Part shown: positions 1-12,764 of the stretch, piece by piece | Position numbering within the stretch: position 1 is the stretch's first letter | How the letters are laid out: every line of letters begins with the position of its first letter | Source: Actinomucor elegans | Lineage: Eukaryota; Mucoromycota; Mucoromycetes; Mucorales; Mucoraceae | NCBI GenBank assembly: GCA_026027325.1 | Contig: JAMSLZ010000002.1 | Span: 2,604,001-2,668,000, forward strand | Reading direction: 5' to 3' | Length of the DNA: 64,000 bases | Position numbers and translations under genes: made by a program | Notes under the pieces: model-generated | What the model saw: the letters and a program-made list of their open reading frames with translations, nothing else | Told to the model about the DNA's origin: nothing | Database searches by the model: none

Positions 1-209
1 GTAAAGTTTCCTTTAAAGAAGCAAAGATGGGGCCAAATTAGAAAACTTAAGCGCGATTCAATATCCATATTAAGCGAAGTACAACTATCAAAGGTTTTAA
101 GAGCCATACCAGCACTAAAAAAAAATGTGCCCTTTGCTGAGCTCTTGCGCTTTATGTCACTGATACAGGGAAACATCCTTTATGTTTATCAAAATATAAT
201 AGTTTAATG
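1..209 (+). CDS. Unrecognised 3'-terminal open frame cut by the window edge
   Basis: Frame 1 is open from the first base to a TAA at 207-209, giving 69 codons with no start inside the window. The product is basic near its left end (KKQRWGQIRKLKR) and then amphipathic (LSKVLRAIPALKKN, FAELLRFMSLIQG). I do not recognise a family. It could be the last exon of a gene lying to the left or a transposon remnant. The composition is protein-like, but an open frame of this length in AT-rich DNA can arise by chance. Confidence 0.3.
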
Positions 210-781
210 AAACAATGACAATAAGAAGCTTGATCAAATGTAGGCGGTAATACAATTTAAGATGTGCATGAAGAGACATAATGAAAATTGATGTTTTTAT
301 ATTGAAGCAAAGTACCAAAAGAATGGTCTTATTTAACCCTGAAGATAATTGTTTTATGAACAGTTGAAACTACTGTAATAACCAAAAGTAGAAGAGAGTA
401 TGTAGACAAACTATTGGGAAAACACGGAGGGTTTTTGTACATCACAAAAACCACAAGGCAATAAAGTAGCAGCTTAATTATGCATCTGCGTTTAACCTTA
501 GGCTAGAGTTTACGGGTAACCCATACGACTAGGCTTACAATTGCATTGTTTTTGGTCAGGTTCAGGGCTGTATTTAACATTCAAAGCATGAAAGCAGAGA
601 CCTATAGTATGATTGTAATTACAATTCAGCTTTGTTAAATAGATTAAGAACAATTATAGGTATACTACCCAAAGTAATGTATGCCCTGGAATAGACTTGG
701 CTCAAGCCAAAAAGACATGTATACAATAGTTTATCATAAAGATTTTCTTTATATAATTTTTTTTTCGTTGAAATGTATATA
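210..781. other. Intergenic, no gene seen
   Basis: AT-rich sequence between the edge frame and the stop codon of the Ran-binding protein gene. It should carry that gene's 3' UTR on the minus strand. Open frames across 619-1012 overlap the Ran-binding domain in other frames and are shadows. Confidence 0.5.
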
Positions 782-2389
782 TTATTGTGATGATGATGCA
801 GGGAGAGGAATATGTTCATTGATTCTATCACAGACCTCTTGCGCGACATTAGGATTACTCAGCTTGAGTGCAAAACTAATCAGCTTTGTCTCAACTGTGC
901 CGTCTTCTTTTGTCTCTGTTTCGAATCCAGCGAATCGAACAAACTTGTCTTGCATTATAAAAACTTTCATACCTTCAAAAAGCAAAAGATTCAAAATAAC
1001 ACGATAAACTGAATCAGTGCGCATTACAAGACGCGTTTGCAACACTTTTTTTGCATCTTCCTTCATATTAATACGGAAAGTACCAACACCGCGTTCTTTC
1101 CAGTTACCAGTACGTGTATCCAACACAAGCAACTTGCCTTTGGTTTGATAGACTGTATCTTCATCTTCTTCACCAGTTTTAACTACAGGTGCATGGGTTA
1201 ATTGAATGATGAGCCCGATGTGTATATACGTACCTTCTGTTTGCTTTACACCGGGAACTTTAACTTTAGCGCCTTCACCAAATGTAGTAGGTGAATCATT
1301 ATCGTTTTCTTCTGAATGGGTTTCTTTTTCAACAACAGAGGTAGTGGTACTCGAGATAGGTGAAGTGGTTTCTTGAGATCCTAAAGCATTACCAGCTGCT
1401 GCCGCTGCTGCAAAAGGAGAGGATGTAGCCTTTGCGAACGAACCAAAGGTAGGAGTAGAAGAAACTGTACTGTTTGACGTATTTACACTGCCACTGGACA
1501 AAGAACTGGCTTTTTCTGCTGCTGAATCCTTTAATGAAGGTTGACTGGCAGATTTGAATCCTCCAAATCCAGACGAACTACCGAAACCACCAAAGGTGGG
1601 TTGCTATTGAAAGGCGTGAGTGTCAAATGAATTCCATCAGTATGTCTAGCGATTACCTTTGATGGAGTGGGTATAGTTTGATGTGTCGCTGCCCATCCTT
1701 TTGTGCCAAACCCTGAAGAAGCACCAAAGGTATACTTGGGTTTCTCGTCCGCTTTGACTGTAGATGATTTATTATTCGTAGTTTCCTCTTCATTTTCAGC
1801 GAACTCTGCCCACTCATCATCATCATCCTCTTTTTTAGCGCCTCCAAACGTTGCAAGTAAGCTATTATTATTGCCTGAGGTGTCTTCTTCTTCTGCAATA
1901 GGGCCCATAGGTTCATCGTCTTGAGAATCACTGGCAGTACTTTGACTTTCAGCCAAGCGAACGTCATCAGTAGTTGACATATCTTTCATGTTTCGACGAA
2001 TTGCACTAACAGTAGTGCTTTTATCTTCATCGTCGCGTTTACTATATGTAAAGTATAATAATGAGCACTTTTCATGTTATCGTTATATGTGCGTATATAT
2101 ACGTTTTTTTGGGTGCAGAAACAGTTGGCAAAGACGTTTCCTGACTAGAGTTGACCTTTCAAATAAGTTGGTGTTAGAGCATATATATATATATATAATT
2201 TGTTTAAATAGTTACCTCATCGTTTATATCTTGAGGTGCAGCTGGTTCTACAGATTGTGCTCTTCCTCTTTTCTTATTCAAAGCAGATTCGTCTACTGAT
2301 TCAACTTTTACATTAGTAAAGAATGAAAAATTATACCATTTGATTCATGAAATACCAATATCAGTTATAGAATCTGGTGGAGAAGACAT
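782..2389 (-). CDS. Ran-binding domain FG protein (Yrb2/Hba1/RanBP3-like or Nup2/Nup50-like)
   Basis: Nuclear transport factor predicted to bind Ran-GTP at or near the nuclear pore. The model runs from ATG 2387-2389 (MSSPPDSITDIG) over about five exons. A basic NLS-like patch (NKKRGRAQSVEP) is followed by an acidic Ser/Glu-rich stretch and FG-type repeats (TFGGFGSSSGFGGF, TFGSFAKA). The C-terminal about 140 residues form a Ran-binding domain with the WKERGVGTFRIN core and the VYRVILNLLLFEGMKV segment. The intron at about 1595-1650 (gtaatc...ttcaatag) joins TPSK to QPTFGG and removes an apparent frame break. The layout of NLS, FG repeats and one terminal Ran-binding domain fits Yrb2/Hba1/RanBP3 export cofactors or Nup2/Nup50, and I cannot separate these by eye. 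Upstream exons are not excluded. Confidence 0.85.
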
Positions 2390-3479
2390 TATTACTATTC
2401 GTTTACTCTTTATATGTACGTAATCTAAAATGTAGGTTGACGAAAAAGAAAGAAAGCCAGAGCGAAAAAAAAAAATTGATTTTTTCGTGCCAGATCCACC
2501 AACTGCGAGTTGGCCATATTGGAGTTTCAAACTAATTGGTGCTGTTACCTAGGGCTGCCACCACTGGGTTCAAGTAACCGCGATAATAGAGTCTATTTTC
2601 AACTTGAAACGGCAAAACATTCTGCATAATGAATGCGTTACTTGTGATCTAGGATTTTGACCTTTTATCCATCTACTGTGATAGTAAGCCTACGAGATAA
2701 TAACACCTATTACATATTTGAAAAGTCACACGGTAGCACTCGGAAAAAGATAAGGGTCATAACTGTTTCTCAATATAAACAGTTCTTGTTTGCTATGATT
2801 TATCTCACTAAATTTAACACGATCAGTACTTTGTTCTGTGGTCTAAAAAGCATGTTAGAGTTTATTTTATACTAGAAGGATGAAATATCCACAAGACATA
2901 TAACTGCCAAAGAATATAAATCAGTAGGAATGATTATAATAGCTATAGGTAACTAAACATTCTACTATTTTACAGTTATAGTCTTATTTCAATCATCAGA
3001 AGCTGGTGTATATATACATATACCGTCATTTGGCAACCGAAATTTGACTTGTATGTCGATAAATTTATCTTTAATTTCGGTTATTAGTATCTAAAATCTA
3101 CATTTTGGCAGGCAACTAGTAAAACACGCGCATGTTTCGTTTTTCCATCTAATTTAAAATGTTGATACTTGTATTCAACAATAATGAGACAAAAGCTTAC
3201 CATGACACTACCATAACCCTTTTGGTAGAAGTAAAGCTGGTAAAGTTGCTTACGCTATCTTTGCACGTGTGGCTTTATATTCTCTTCAGGTTTCAAAGCT
3301 TTATCTCAATTATTATTAATTCACAAATTCTGCAATTAAATAATTTTGTAGCGGATATATCTGGAAGGTTTGTTCATTTCCCAATGACCAATAAAGTTGG
3401 TGAAAACATCACTTAGTTATCGGCTATTTAACCCAATTAACCTGAAGGTCTCTTATACGCAATCAATGAAAAAATCCCG
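2390..3479. other. Intergenic, no gene seen
   Basis: AT-rich DNA upstream of the Ran-binding protein gene. Short frames at 2657-2875 and 3159-3416 lack recognisable motifs, splice structure or coding composition. The first few hundred bases should hold the minus-strand promoter. Confidence 0.45.
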
Positions 3480-3800
3480 TTTACTTTAACCCGAGTTTTG
3501 AAAAAGTGGGAAATGTGTCCTAAGAGCATTCGCAGTAGATGCTATAAAAAAAATTAAGTTTAAATTACCGATTTAGATTAACCGGTAGGATTGTCGAGTC
3601 CACAGTACAGAAATGGGCAGAGAAGCTCAATGAGGACAAAGGCTGAAATATTCTTGTAACCTCTTTCGCAGAAAGTTGAATAATAGACCGAAGGTCTGTC
3701 TTGAAGAACACAATACTTACCTTTTTGGCTTTAAAATGATCATCCATAAGCTCGAGTTAGTAATGCAGTTGCATTTCTCGCTGAGAGTTTTGAAAATTTC
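3480..3800 (+). pseudogene. Decayed IS630/Tc1-type transposase fragment (DNA-binding part)
   Basis: Reading plus at about 3590-3670 gives GRIVESTVQKWAEKLNEDKG, a stop, then NIL. This aligns with the helix-turn-helix end of the better-preserved transposase at 34343-35663 (GIAERTAQTWAKRLKEDLSW followed by NIY), with the shared W falling on the stop. Beyond that match the frame is broken repeatedly. It is a short, old relic with no recognisable ends. Confidence 0.5.
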
Positions 3801-4161
3801 AGTTTGCAGTAATATTGTTATTGATTTTGGATTTCCTTTATCTCTAGCCCATGTCAACCACATATTTGCATTAGGCTATTCTACTGCAAAAATGATTACA
3901 TTCAATCTTAAAAATGAAATGCTTTTACGTTTGAATGTAGACAAGATCGAACACTATTTAAAGAAATGTATATACTTATAAAAAACCTGTTTCATCAAAG
4001 CAAGTATTCCAGTAAAGATCAAACATAGAATTACTGCAATAATAGCAAAGATAAAGTCAAATGTGAAAAGTATCTATACGAAATAAAGATGGCGCAGTGG
4101 TAGAAGGGAATCAGTGTTCAAAATGACTATTTTAGCCTTGGTATAAAACGTCTTAGTTCAG

Positions 4162-5065
4162 ATAATTACACCATGCCCAAGGCAGTTAAAAGACGGGTTA
4201 AGGTCATTAAATTAGCAGAAAAGTTGAAAAGTATTGAGTTCTTGATATTGGATCATATTATACCCAGGCCCAGTAAGTTTTTACAATTTTCAAAATCGAT
4301 CAGCTTTTTTTTAGTACCAATACATTTCTTGTATCTCTATAATTGATATATGAATAAGCATGTCTTTGTCGGATATTACAAGTATATCCTGCAAGAAATT
4401 CAAATTTTATTGTACCGTGAACATCGAATATTCCAACTGCGAAAAAAAAAACGAATTATCAATGATTTTAAATTTGGTATGAAGAAAGCCGACATCTTGC
4501 AAATGGACATTTTCATCGTTCACATGATTATTGAAAAATGGCAAAAACAGACGGTGTGGACAATGCCCTGTATTGAAGTACTCCAAGGATGATGTCTGAG
4601 ACTAGTGTCAGGTCTTAAATAGAAGTAATAACGCGAACCAATACTCACCTATCAAGAGCATTTGGCCGAGCTCGAACACTTTGATCAAATATATCAGAAA
4701 ACTAGGCTTTAGATCCTATATTACGGCTCACATACCTAGTTTTACTGCCGATCATAAGGCTAGGTGTCTTAAGTGGGCCAAAAATAAAGCCAATTGGCCA
4801 CTGAATAATGGCGATCTATTATTTGGACAGTTGAATCAAGATTCATTGTTACTGGCAACAATGATGATAGAACTATCCAATGGGTCGGAGAGAGATATGA
4901 TCAGGTAATGATTTAACCCAGTTACAAGTGAGGTAAAGGGCCGGTGATAATATGGAGTTATGTATTAGCTGGAGGTTAAGAGTATATGATGATAATTGGA
5001 GGTACCATAAACAAAGACATATATCCAAAACTTCATTCCTTGATATCAAAAAAAAGCTAATAAAG
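4162..5065 (+). pseudogene. Decayed Tc1/mariner transposase
   Basis: Scattered frames in order recall a Tc1-type transposase. The clearest block, at 4681-4800, reads YIRKLGFRSYITAHIPSF then TADHKARCLKWAKNKANW, matching the family's linker before the first catalytic Asp (LGY...KP.L...RL.WA..H..W). After it, DDRTIQWVGERYDQ (about 4865-4905) lies in a different frame, and a MIIGGTINKDIYPKL-like block follows near 4990-5035. Stops and frame changes are frequent. No terminal inverted repeats were found. Confidence 0.55.
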
Positions 5066-6186
5066 TAAATAACAGGTCAAGCTATCCTCCGCAACAACTC
5101 AATAGAATCACCTTAGATCTTTGGATAAATACATTAAAAAAAAAGCACGAACTATGTCGAGATATCTAAAACTAGACCTATAAACACCTCTAGCTAAATC
5201 TTATCAATCAGCGCGAATTCGGATATGCACATCAACAGTTACATACAAGATATCTGTCCCTAATACGTAGAAGCGATTCTGCTATTTAAATAACTCTGGA
5301 TATTAGTGACACGTTTTGATATCTTCATTCAACTGGGCAAAGTTTACGATGGTTGCATTATTGCAAAACCAGACAAGAGACAATATTACACCCAGTGTTT
5401 TTATTATACACAAAACTGAGTATTCTTACGCTTGAAAAAAAATTGTCGCTCGATTTGATAGTGTTAATATATTAGTTATTAGTGGTTTTATTGGAAATAT
5501 TGGGAACAAAAAGAAGTATCCATTTCTTGGTCCATCATTAAGCAAATTACTATCCACAATTAAATGAAGAAATTGATCTTATACCTTACCTTTCACTGTA
5601 TGCAAATGATACATTAAGCCTTTACAAGAATATCATACACCCGCTATCACCAGCGCAAACAAAAAGTTGATGATCGGCAATACTAAATTGAGTAACTATC
5701 TTGCTTTGAGTTTAAACACAGAGGAGACAAAATATTAAATCACCGCCAACCAATAGATATTTCACATCAGTAATTAAAAACAATACTTACTTTTGTAGAT
5801 CCTCTAGATCTCTTGGCTAATCTTGTTGAAATGTCACATTTGACTAGTACACCATGTTTAAAATAAACTGATGCATTTAATAAAATCTGAAGAAGGACTA
5901 TAGAGAATACAATTGAAGAAACATCTATATCTTTTCATATAATTAACTCTCGTTACTCTCGACTTTTCGAAAGGATACCTATTTAAAAAAGAATAGGTAA
6001 TATTCACGCTTTATAATGTAACTATAGACAGTCCTACATGAAATAGTATAACGCGTTCTTTTTAAAGATAACACTACATATCCAAATCGGGATGAGTGTT
6101 ACTGTAATGCCGAGGCGAAAAAAAAACATTCTACTAACTATTGCATAAAAACAGTACTGAACAAGTCGATTATCCTTTTATTACTG
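5066..6186. other. Intergenic, no gene seen
   Basis: AT-rich DNA between the Tc1-like relic and the mannosyltransferase gene. I see no coding signal. Part of it may be the decayed 3' end of the relic. Confidence 0.4.
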
Positions 6187-6192
6187 TATAAA
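6187..6192 (+). promoter_or_regulatory. Possible TATA box of the mannosyltransferase gene
   Basis: TATAAA about 200 bp upstream of the chosen ATG at 6392. The distance is longer than for the other TATA boxes here (55-65 bp), so it would imply a long leader. Confidence 0.3.
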
Positions 6193-6391
6193 ATGAAAAA
6201 GGTTTATAGTTTTGGAATACTGTATTGATATTGTACTAAAAGTATTGGCACCAAGTTTGGCAGCGTATGTTATTTATAGCTTTAACTTGGATATGACTCC
6301 GACACAAACCAAAAAGCGTATTTTTCCTCCTCATCACAGTAATAGTGCAGTTTTAGAGTCTTTTTCGTTCTTTTCGTTCTATAACATAAAC

Positions 6392-7669
6392 ATGAAGTGG
6401 CTCGGTGGCAAACTAACGCCATATGTTTTTATGACAGCAGGTCTTATGCTGGTCTTGTTATCTGTACAGACCTTCTTTACTATTTCGAACCGAGACTCAA
6501 GAAGTGCCAGAACTAACGAGTCGACAGATCCTCAAGCCTCTGTTCAAAAGAACAATGCTCCTGTTAAAGCATGTTTTGTGGTGCTTGTTCGTAATGCGGA
6601 GTTGGGAGGATTTATGTCCAGTATGAAGCAACTGGAAAAGACATTCAACTCGAAATTCAACTATCCTTATGTCTTTTTGAACGATGATGACTTTACCGAG
6701 GAATTCAAACAACAAACCTCGTCTTTAACGAATGCTGAAACAAAATACGGCAAGGTGGATAGTCAAATGTGGGGATATCCTTCTTTTATTAACCAAACCT
6801 TTGCTGCCGAGCGCAGAAAGGAACTAGCATTATCGAATATTCCTTATGCATCTAGCGAATCCTATAGACATATGTGCAGGTAGAACAGGACATGCTGCTA
6901 TACATATATTATGGACTCATTGTGCTTTATTAGATTCCAAAGTGGATTCTTTTTCCGCCATCCTTTGCTCGATGAATACGACTATTATTGGCGCGTTGAA
7001 CCTGATGTAGACTTTAGCTGTGATGTCGACTATGATGTATTCAAGTTTATGAGAAACAATAACAAGAAATATGGCAAGTCTTTATAAGAACTTGAAAGGG
7101 CTTAATCTAAACTCGTGCTTTTTTTTAGGATTTACGATCGCTTTCAGAGAATTTTTGGCAACAGTACCTACACTATGGCAGACAGTCATGAACTTTAAGC
7201 ACGATAATCCAGATGTCGTTTCACGTTGGCCTTCTGGCAAGGACTCGATCATCAAGTTTATTACTGACGATAACGGTATTTCATACAATGGTTGTCATTT
7301 CTGGACAAACTTTGAGATTGCATCACTTGATCTATGGCGATCCAATGATTACTTGAAGTTATTTAGTTATTTGGATCAACAAGGTGGTTTCTTTTATGAA
7401 CGCTGGGGCGATGCGCCTGTTCATTCTATTGCTGCTTCTTTGATGCTTCACAAAGAAGAGTTTCATTTCTTTAATGATATTGGATATAGACATACAGCTT
7501 ATACACATTGTCCTACAGAACCTGAATTCCGTGACAAATGCTCGTGTGATCCAAAAATTAATATGGGTAAGAAAAGACGGTTTTATGTACTATAGAAGCT
7601 AACTCTTTTTCTTTAGACTGGACAGATCCAAACTCTTGCTTCCCTGCTTATAGCGCCGCCTTCAATTAA
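6392..7669 (+). CDS. Golgi alpha-1,2-mannosyltransferase, KTR/KRE2/MNT1 family (GT15)
   Basis: Adds mannose from GDP-mannose to O- and N-glycans of secretory proteins in the Golgi. Four exons: 6392-6879, 6934-7073, 7129-7566, 7617-7669. The start MKWLGGKLTP precedes one hydrophobic segment (VFMTAGLMLVLLSVQTFF), a type II signal anchor. Family signatures follow in order: ACFVVLVRN, YPYVFLNDD, YYWRVEPDVDFSCD (metal/nucleotide site), KYGFTIAF, FWTNFEIASLDLW (holding the conserved Glu), GGFFYERWGDAPVHS and a Cys-rich tail ending CFPAY. The ORF is open to 6212 upstream, but its N-terminal extension looks non-conserved. Intron 2 begins GCAAGT rather than GT: only that donor gives the conserved KYGFTIAF join. 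Confidence 0.93.
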
Positions 7670-7724
7670 AATTTAATTATATTTATTAAAAATGTACTTA
7701 AGAGTATCATCCATTCCATTATCA

Positions 7725-10514
7725 TCATACACCGTTGTTACAATTTGCGCAACATTGATCAATGTATTTTAGATCTGCATGAGTTATACGTTGCACCAAA
7801 TGAATGAGTTACATAAACATAATGTGTATTGTATAAGCATTTACCTGTTCTATTACCCCACCAAGAAGGAAAAGGATAAGAAATGCCACTTGCTCCTCCG
7901 TATAAAGACATGGCAATGATAAACACCATTAATGAAGTACCCGAGTCCAATGCAGTTGAGATAAGGTAATTATACTTAACAAACCATTGACGATAGCGTC
8001 TTTTGATGTAGTATTGTGAGACCAACATGATGATGAAAGACACCGTAATCCAACTTGTCGCTGAACCAGGAATAATAGTCAAACCAACCAAGATCATTGG
8101 TACATTGATGTATTTGAAACCGACAGAAGGAAAGCGTTTATGTAATAACCAAAATGGCACTGGTAAAAAGAACCCAATCTACATCGAAGATAAGTTATAG
8201 GGCTAGTTTGAAGAATTTATGGATACTTACAACAAAGGCCCACAAGATCAAATAGTAATCGGTGCCGGGACCAAACATATTCATTGGTCCAATAGCACCC
8301 CAGGTAATAGCTGCTGAGTTAATGGTCTAGCATATGCAATGCAATGTTTGTTGAGTATCACGAAAAAAAAAAAAAAATAAGGTCATGTTCTACATACCTG
8401 TGGGGATGCTCCATTCCAGATATTACTTCCAACTGGATCAAGCAAGATATCTCTTTGCGAATTTACTACAGTCTATTATACACGTTAAAATCTATTGGCC
8501 CAATATAAAATGCTATCTTACGTGATTGATAATATAGTTGAAAATACACCCAATCAACGTACCTAACATTTGATTCAAAAAGATGGCTCGTGGTGGTACT
8601 TTGAGATAATGACCAATTTTCAAATCACTAGCCATGTTTCCTGCTTGACTCAGCGTGTTAAAGCCCAAGGTTTTGAAATACATGTTGGCCACTATAAAAG
8701 AAGGGTTGGCTCCAAGGCTTTCAAATCATTTTGAGGTTACAAACCTGGTAGTCCGGGTAGAACAAAACCGCAAATCATCTCGGCAAACACATTCAGACCG
8801 AATCCAGTACCTGTGATGGCAGTGATCATGTTCAGTGGTAATGACAAGACAGTCGACATGACAATAGCCAGAATAACACCCCACCAAGGCAGCTGGCTTT
8901 TGTTAACGTATGCTATTGCAATATTTAATGCTATTCCTCCGAAATACACTACGTAATACCACCAAGTGGGTGCCTTTTTATAACATATGTGAGCTAATTC
9001 ATTGATATCTACTATACTGTACGTTACCTCTTTATAAAATGACATCATGCGCATATGAGGGTCCATTGGAGGGTCCGTTTCCTGACGTGATGGTTGCTGG
9101 TCACTGTTATTTGAACCCCTAATGCGGTCACTTAACTCTCTAAAGCTAGCCTTGAAGGTTTTGCTGATCGTTTTACCATGGTACAATGCGATATGTGCAA
9201 TAGAAGCAGTTACAGCAAAGTTAATAAAAACGTAACTAACTGCACCAATTGCAGAATAATACGGTCTGCCGATCTCTTCCAACGCCGTTTGATTAAGCAC
9301 GTTATCGCTTCCTAATACCTGACGCTGAGGATAAATGACCGATGTACCATTAGGCAATAGCTGAAATATAGAATTCGACATGAATGGAAAGCTTTGAGCA
9401 TCCCATACATTGAAATAATACACCAGCGGAGCTAATATCCAAAGCATCGCAACACCAAAATATATATTGAGCTGAACCCATAGAGGCAAAACCAATGGAG
9501 ACATGTTTGACAAGTAGTTCCAATCAAAACTTAATTGAAAGATGCCTGCAATGCATAATTTATTAGTAGTGCATGATAGTCATTTTGTTTTACATTTACC
9601 AAGCCCTTCATTAACAGCTAACCCACCGAACAGCCTCTGCACCCAAACAGAATCAGGTTTAGCTAAACACATCACTGAGAACCCTCCCAAAATGGGCATC
9701 ATGTATTGGGGAATGAACTCATATACAAAGACGGCTGCAAAAACGGCAAAAAAGAAACGAGTGCGCCACCGCGATTCTTCTTGACTCGAATTAAGTGTTC
9801 GCAATAAAGAAACAGTGGGCAAAGAGGTGGGCCAAATCATGTTCGGAGGATAGACGAGAAAGCTACGCAGTTGACCCGCGATACCGTAGCCTACCATTTG
9901 AGTAGCCAATAATAAGAAAATAGAACCAGTTGGGCCTGGTGCATCACCATAATAAAGGTTTTGAGCGGCTAGAATATGAGTACCGTAGGCAGAAGTGTTG
10001 GCAGCAGCTACAATCACGTAAATGCACGTGTGCTCTTTGACATTAAATGGGCCTGGGTTAAGCCAACCTCCAGCAGGAAGGTACTTGGCCCATGCCGTAC
10101 AGAATACATAGGCAAGCATTAACATGAATGTATTGGTGAGTGGTAAGCCTACAGGCTTAAACACCATGAGCTGATAGACAGATGAGCTGAGACATGCAAG
10201 CGCCTATTTAATTTACATATTTCATATAACTGGTTAGCTTATTAGGGATAATAAGAAATATTGCTTTCAATACTCACAACGCCCGTGACGAATACTCGCA
10301 AGGTAAAGCAAGGTAAACTAGTATCGTCTTCTACAGTGGCCAGCTCGTTCACTACTTGTATATCAATGTCTTCCTCATATACGCTAACTTTATCTTGAAC
10401 ATCTTCCACAAGAACTTCTTTATATTTTCCTTGAGTCGTGTCTAGTTTATCAATAGTCGCATATTCTTCTTGATCTGATGTATCAAAAGGCGACAGCTTT
10501 TCACTGTCCGTCAT
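7725..10514 (-). CDS. OPT-family oligopeptide transporter
   Basis: Proton-coupled uptake of small peptides (or metal chelates) at the plasma or vacuolar membrane. The start MTDSEKLSPF (ATG 10512-10514) leads an acidic cytosolic N-terminus. MIQIM, four codons upstream, is an alternative. Conserved OPT blocks follow after splicing: GLPLTNTF, GGWLNPGPFNVKEH (family hallmark), FDWNYLSN, IFGF-like ICGFVLPGLP joined to ANMYFKTLGFNTLSQ, KIGHYLKVPPRAIF, NIWNGASPQ, FGPGTDYYLILWAF and a terminal SYPFPSWWGN. About 8 exons. The last intron removes gtaaatgc...tgcag, giving a Cys-rich end (DLKYIDQCCANCNN). Many hydrophobic segments fit 12-16 TMs. It is divergently arranged with Elongin A across about 520 bp. 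Confidence 0.93.
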
Positions 10515-11036
10515 AATCTGTATCAATTGTAGTATAGATTTCTTAGTTTTAGTTTTTATAGACTTTTGATCAAAGCTAGTTAGATAAATGAAACAGGTAA
10601 AAAGGGGACAAAGGAGGATCTAAAAGCACCATGGAAAAAACTATTAAGATATGCAACGGGGTAGCCTGACTCTTTTATAAATTACATCTTAGCCTATGAT
10701 CATATCTAGGAATATTTTGACAGAAAGAAGACTTCTGGGCTTCTTCCAGCTCAGTAAATTAGCTTGGGAATGCACAATACAGTAATCCAAATAGAGCTTA
10801 AACGAGTATTCTTACTCAAGAAAAATAAAATAAAATAAATGCGCTTTACATGGATTCTAGACCGAGAATTGATTTGTTTCGTGCCAACTTCTGCTTTACT
10901 CTGTAATCGCTTTGAAAGTCATACAGCAAGTCATACTACTGTTTCCCTCGCAAAGAATTATTAAATTTTTTTTTTTTTTCGATACTTGTTTCCTATTATA
11001 TCACAGCAAGTTTCAACTGAGAACTCTCTTACGCGT
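10515..11036. promoter_or_regulatory. Divergent intergenic region between OPT transporter and Elongin A
   Basis: 522 bp separate the two start codons, so promoters for both genes must lie here or overlap it. A poly-T tract near 10965-10979 lies about 60 bp upstream of the Elongin A start. No operator-like repeat was recognised. Confidence 0.45.
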
Positions 11037-12344
11037 ATGCCTAACCAAGCAGTAAAAACTTTGAAAGCCACTTGTCAAGACATATTAACTAAATATTTGG
11101 ATGGTAAGAAAGTAAAATGTACCGAAAGTCATTATGCCCAATGAACTCATGTCCTTTAAGTTTTGTCGGACGTTGGTTGCATACCTTACTCTTTAATTAA
11201 AGATTCACTTGCCCATGCAACACCTCAACAACTATACAAGATTGAAAGATCGAATCCAGTAAGTTTCCATGCCCAAGATCGATCGAGTAATAACTCATTT
11301 ACTTTTGGCTTAGGATACCATAGCAACCGAGTCGGACGGTAAAAAAAATCGTGCATAGCAACTGAAAACCACTAATCATATTCATATATGCATAGAATTA
11401 TGGTTAAAACATTGTTTTTTATTCAAAGATATCCGAGAAGATTATGAGCAAGGTCTGCATAGAGACCCTAAAGAATGGAGAGAGCTGTATCTGGTAAATT
11501 TTTTTTTCGATTTATGACTTTTTTTTTCTTGCTTATACGTGCATATTAGAATCGCTATCAAGAGAATGAGCGTAAAAGGCAATTAATCAAACAAAAAGTG
11601 AAAAGCCAGTATAACAAGATACAGAACGAGAAAGAAAAGAAATCAATCAAAGTACTACATGGAGTTGTACCTATAACGAAAGGAAGATCTTATGAAGCAG
11701 CGAGTAAGTGGTGCTAGATTAGACATTGATTTGATACTGATAAAACTATACAGGAAGATCGACCATGAGTAAACTATTTCAACAAACAAAGCGAGAAACA
11801 GATAAAATGTATGGTTTGTTATAGGGGTTCACAGAGATTCAATTAACTTTTGCTATAGTGCATCAATCTATCAATCTCCTAGACGGCCTGCGCCCTATAA
11901 CAATAGCTATCATAACAATATTATAACTTCATCTTCAGCTACTTCGTCTACAGTGATTCGCGTACCCAAACCAGCGTCTCGATTAACTCAGGCATATCGA
12001 GATAATCGATTAAGATATCCGCGGCCCAATTCACCCCCGGCTGCAGCTCCATTAATCGCGCCAACCTCGCGACCTATCCCCTCTCGGGATGTAAGGATTA
12101 TTTAGTATCAAAGGGACCCAAACACAATTTACTAATATACTTTTTTTTTTTTCAAATAGAAGCCTGAAGCAAAGAAGCCAAAGGTAATATAACTTTTGTG
12201 AGACACATCACCCTCTTTTTAAGTAACTCACATTAAATATTATTTTTATAGCTGAATCATCGTAATGAAGACAGTAATCACGAAGAGAAGAAAAAGAAAC
12301 CAGCGGCAATAGTGAATTTCAATATCTTTAATGAAGTAAAGTAA
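11037..12344 (+). CDS. Elongin-A (RNA polymerase II elongation factor SIII subunit A)
   Basis: Elongin A binds Elongin B/C, stimulates RNA polymerase II elongation and can act in ubiquitination of stalled polymerase. It is a compact gene with about eight exons and introns of 50-65 bp. After splicing the N-terminal Elongin-A domain is contiguous: LKATCQDILTKYL, VLSDVGCIPYSLI, ATPQQLYKIERSNP, ESDELWLKHCFLFKD and DPKEWRELYL, matching the family order (start of repressed domain, TPEQL.RIE..NP, TDELW..HC, SWRELY). The remainder is basic and low complexity (ENERKRQLIKQK, Pro/Ser/Asn-rich, then EEKKKKPAAIVNFNIFNEVK). Exon 1 is 11037-11103, and the phase-1 join gives YLD then VLSD. Start choice: first ATG in frame. 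Confidence 0.88.
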
Positions 12345-12764
12345 CAAGCTAATAGTTTTTTTTTAAGATTTGAATACTAATAATCATGAATAGCTAGCTT
12401 AGATTTGTTTCATCCGTATTGAATACAGTACATGCTGGATATGGGTTTATTAGAGATCATCATTGGCGCGCATACTGCGCTATGGTTATTAGGTAATATT
12501 ACAAGTCTTTTTGCGACTTATTACTAATTTTAGTTTAAAGAGTTTTAATTTTCGATGGATTTGATAAAAGGGTCTCCACCAATATGTTCTACAAAGAGGG
12601 ATTGATGATTGATTGGAGAAAGCATATTCTACCTGATGATGAAGGTTGAACTGTATAAGTCTTTTTAAAATAAATAACAACAATCTTCTTACGATAACGG
12701 TTTTAATAGATACAATGGCTCGTCCTGAACAAGTAAATATTACCTATTAGACCTGCCATTTGAC

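Noticed and set aside
4085..4160. tRNA or tRNA-derived SINE head (tggcgcagtggtagaaggg resembles an A box)
   Set aside because: No B box (GGTTCGAATCC-like) at the right distance and no cloverleaf could be folded by eye.
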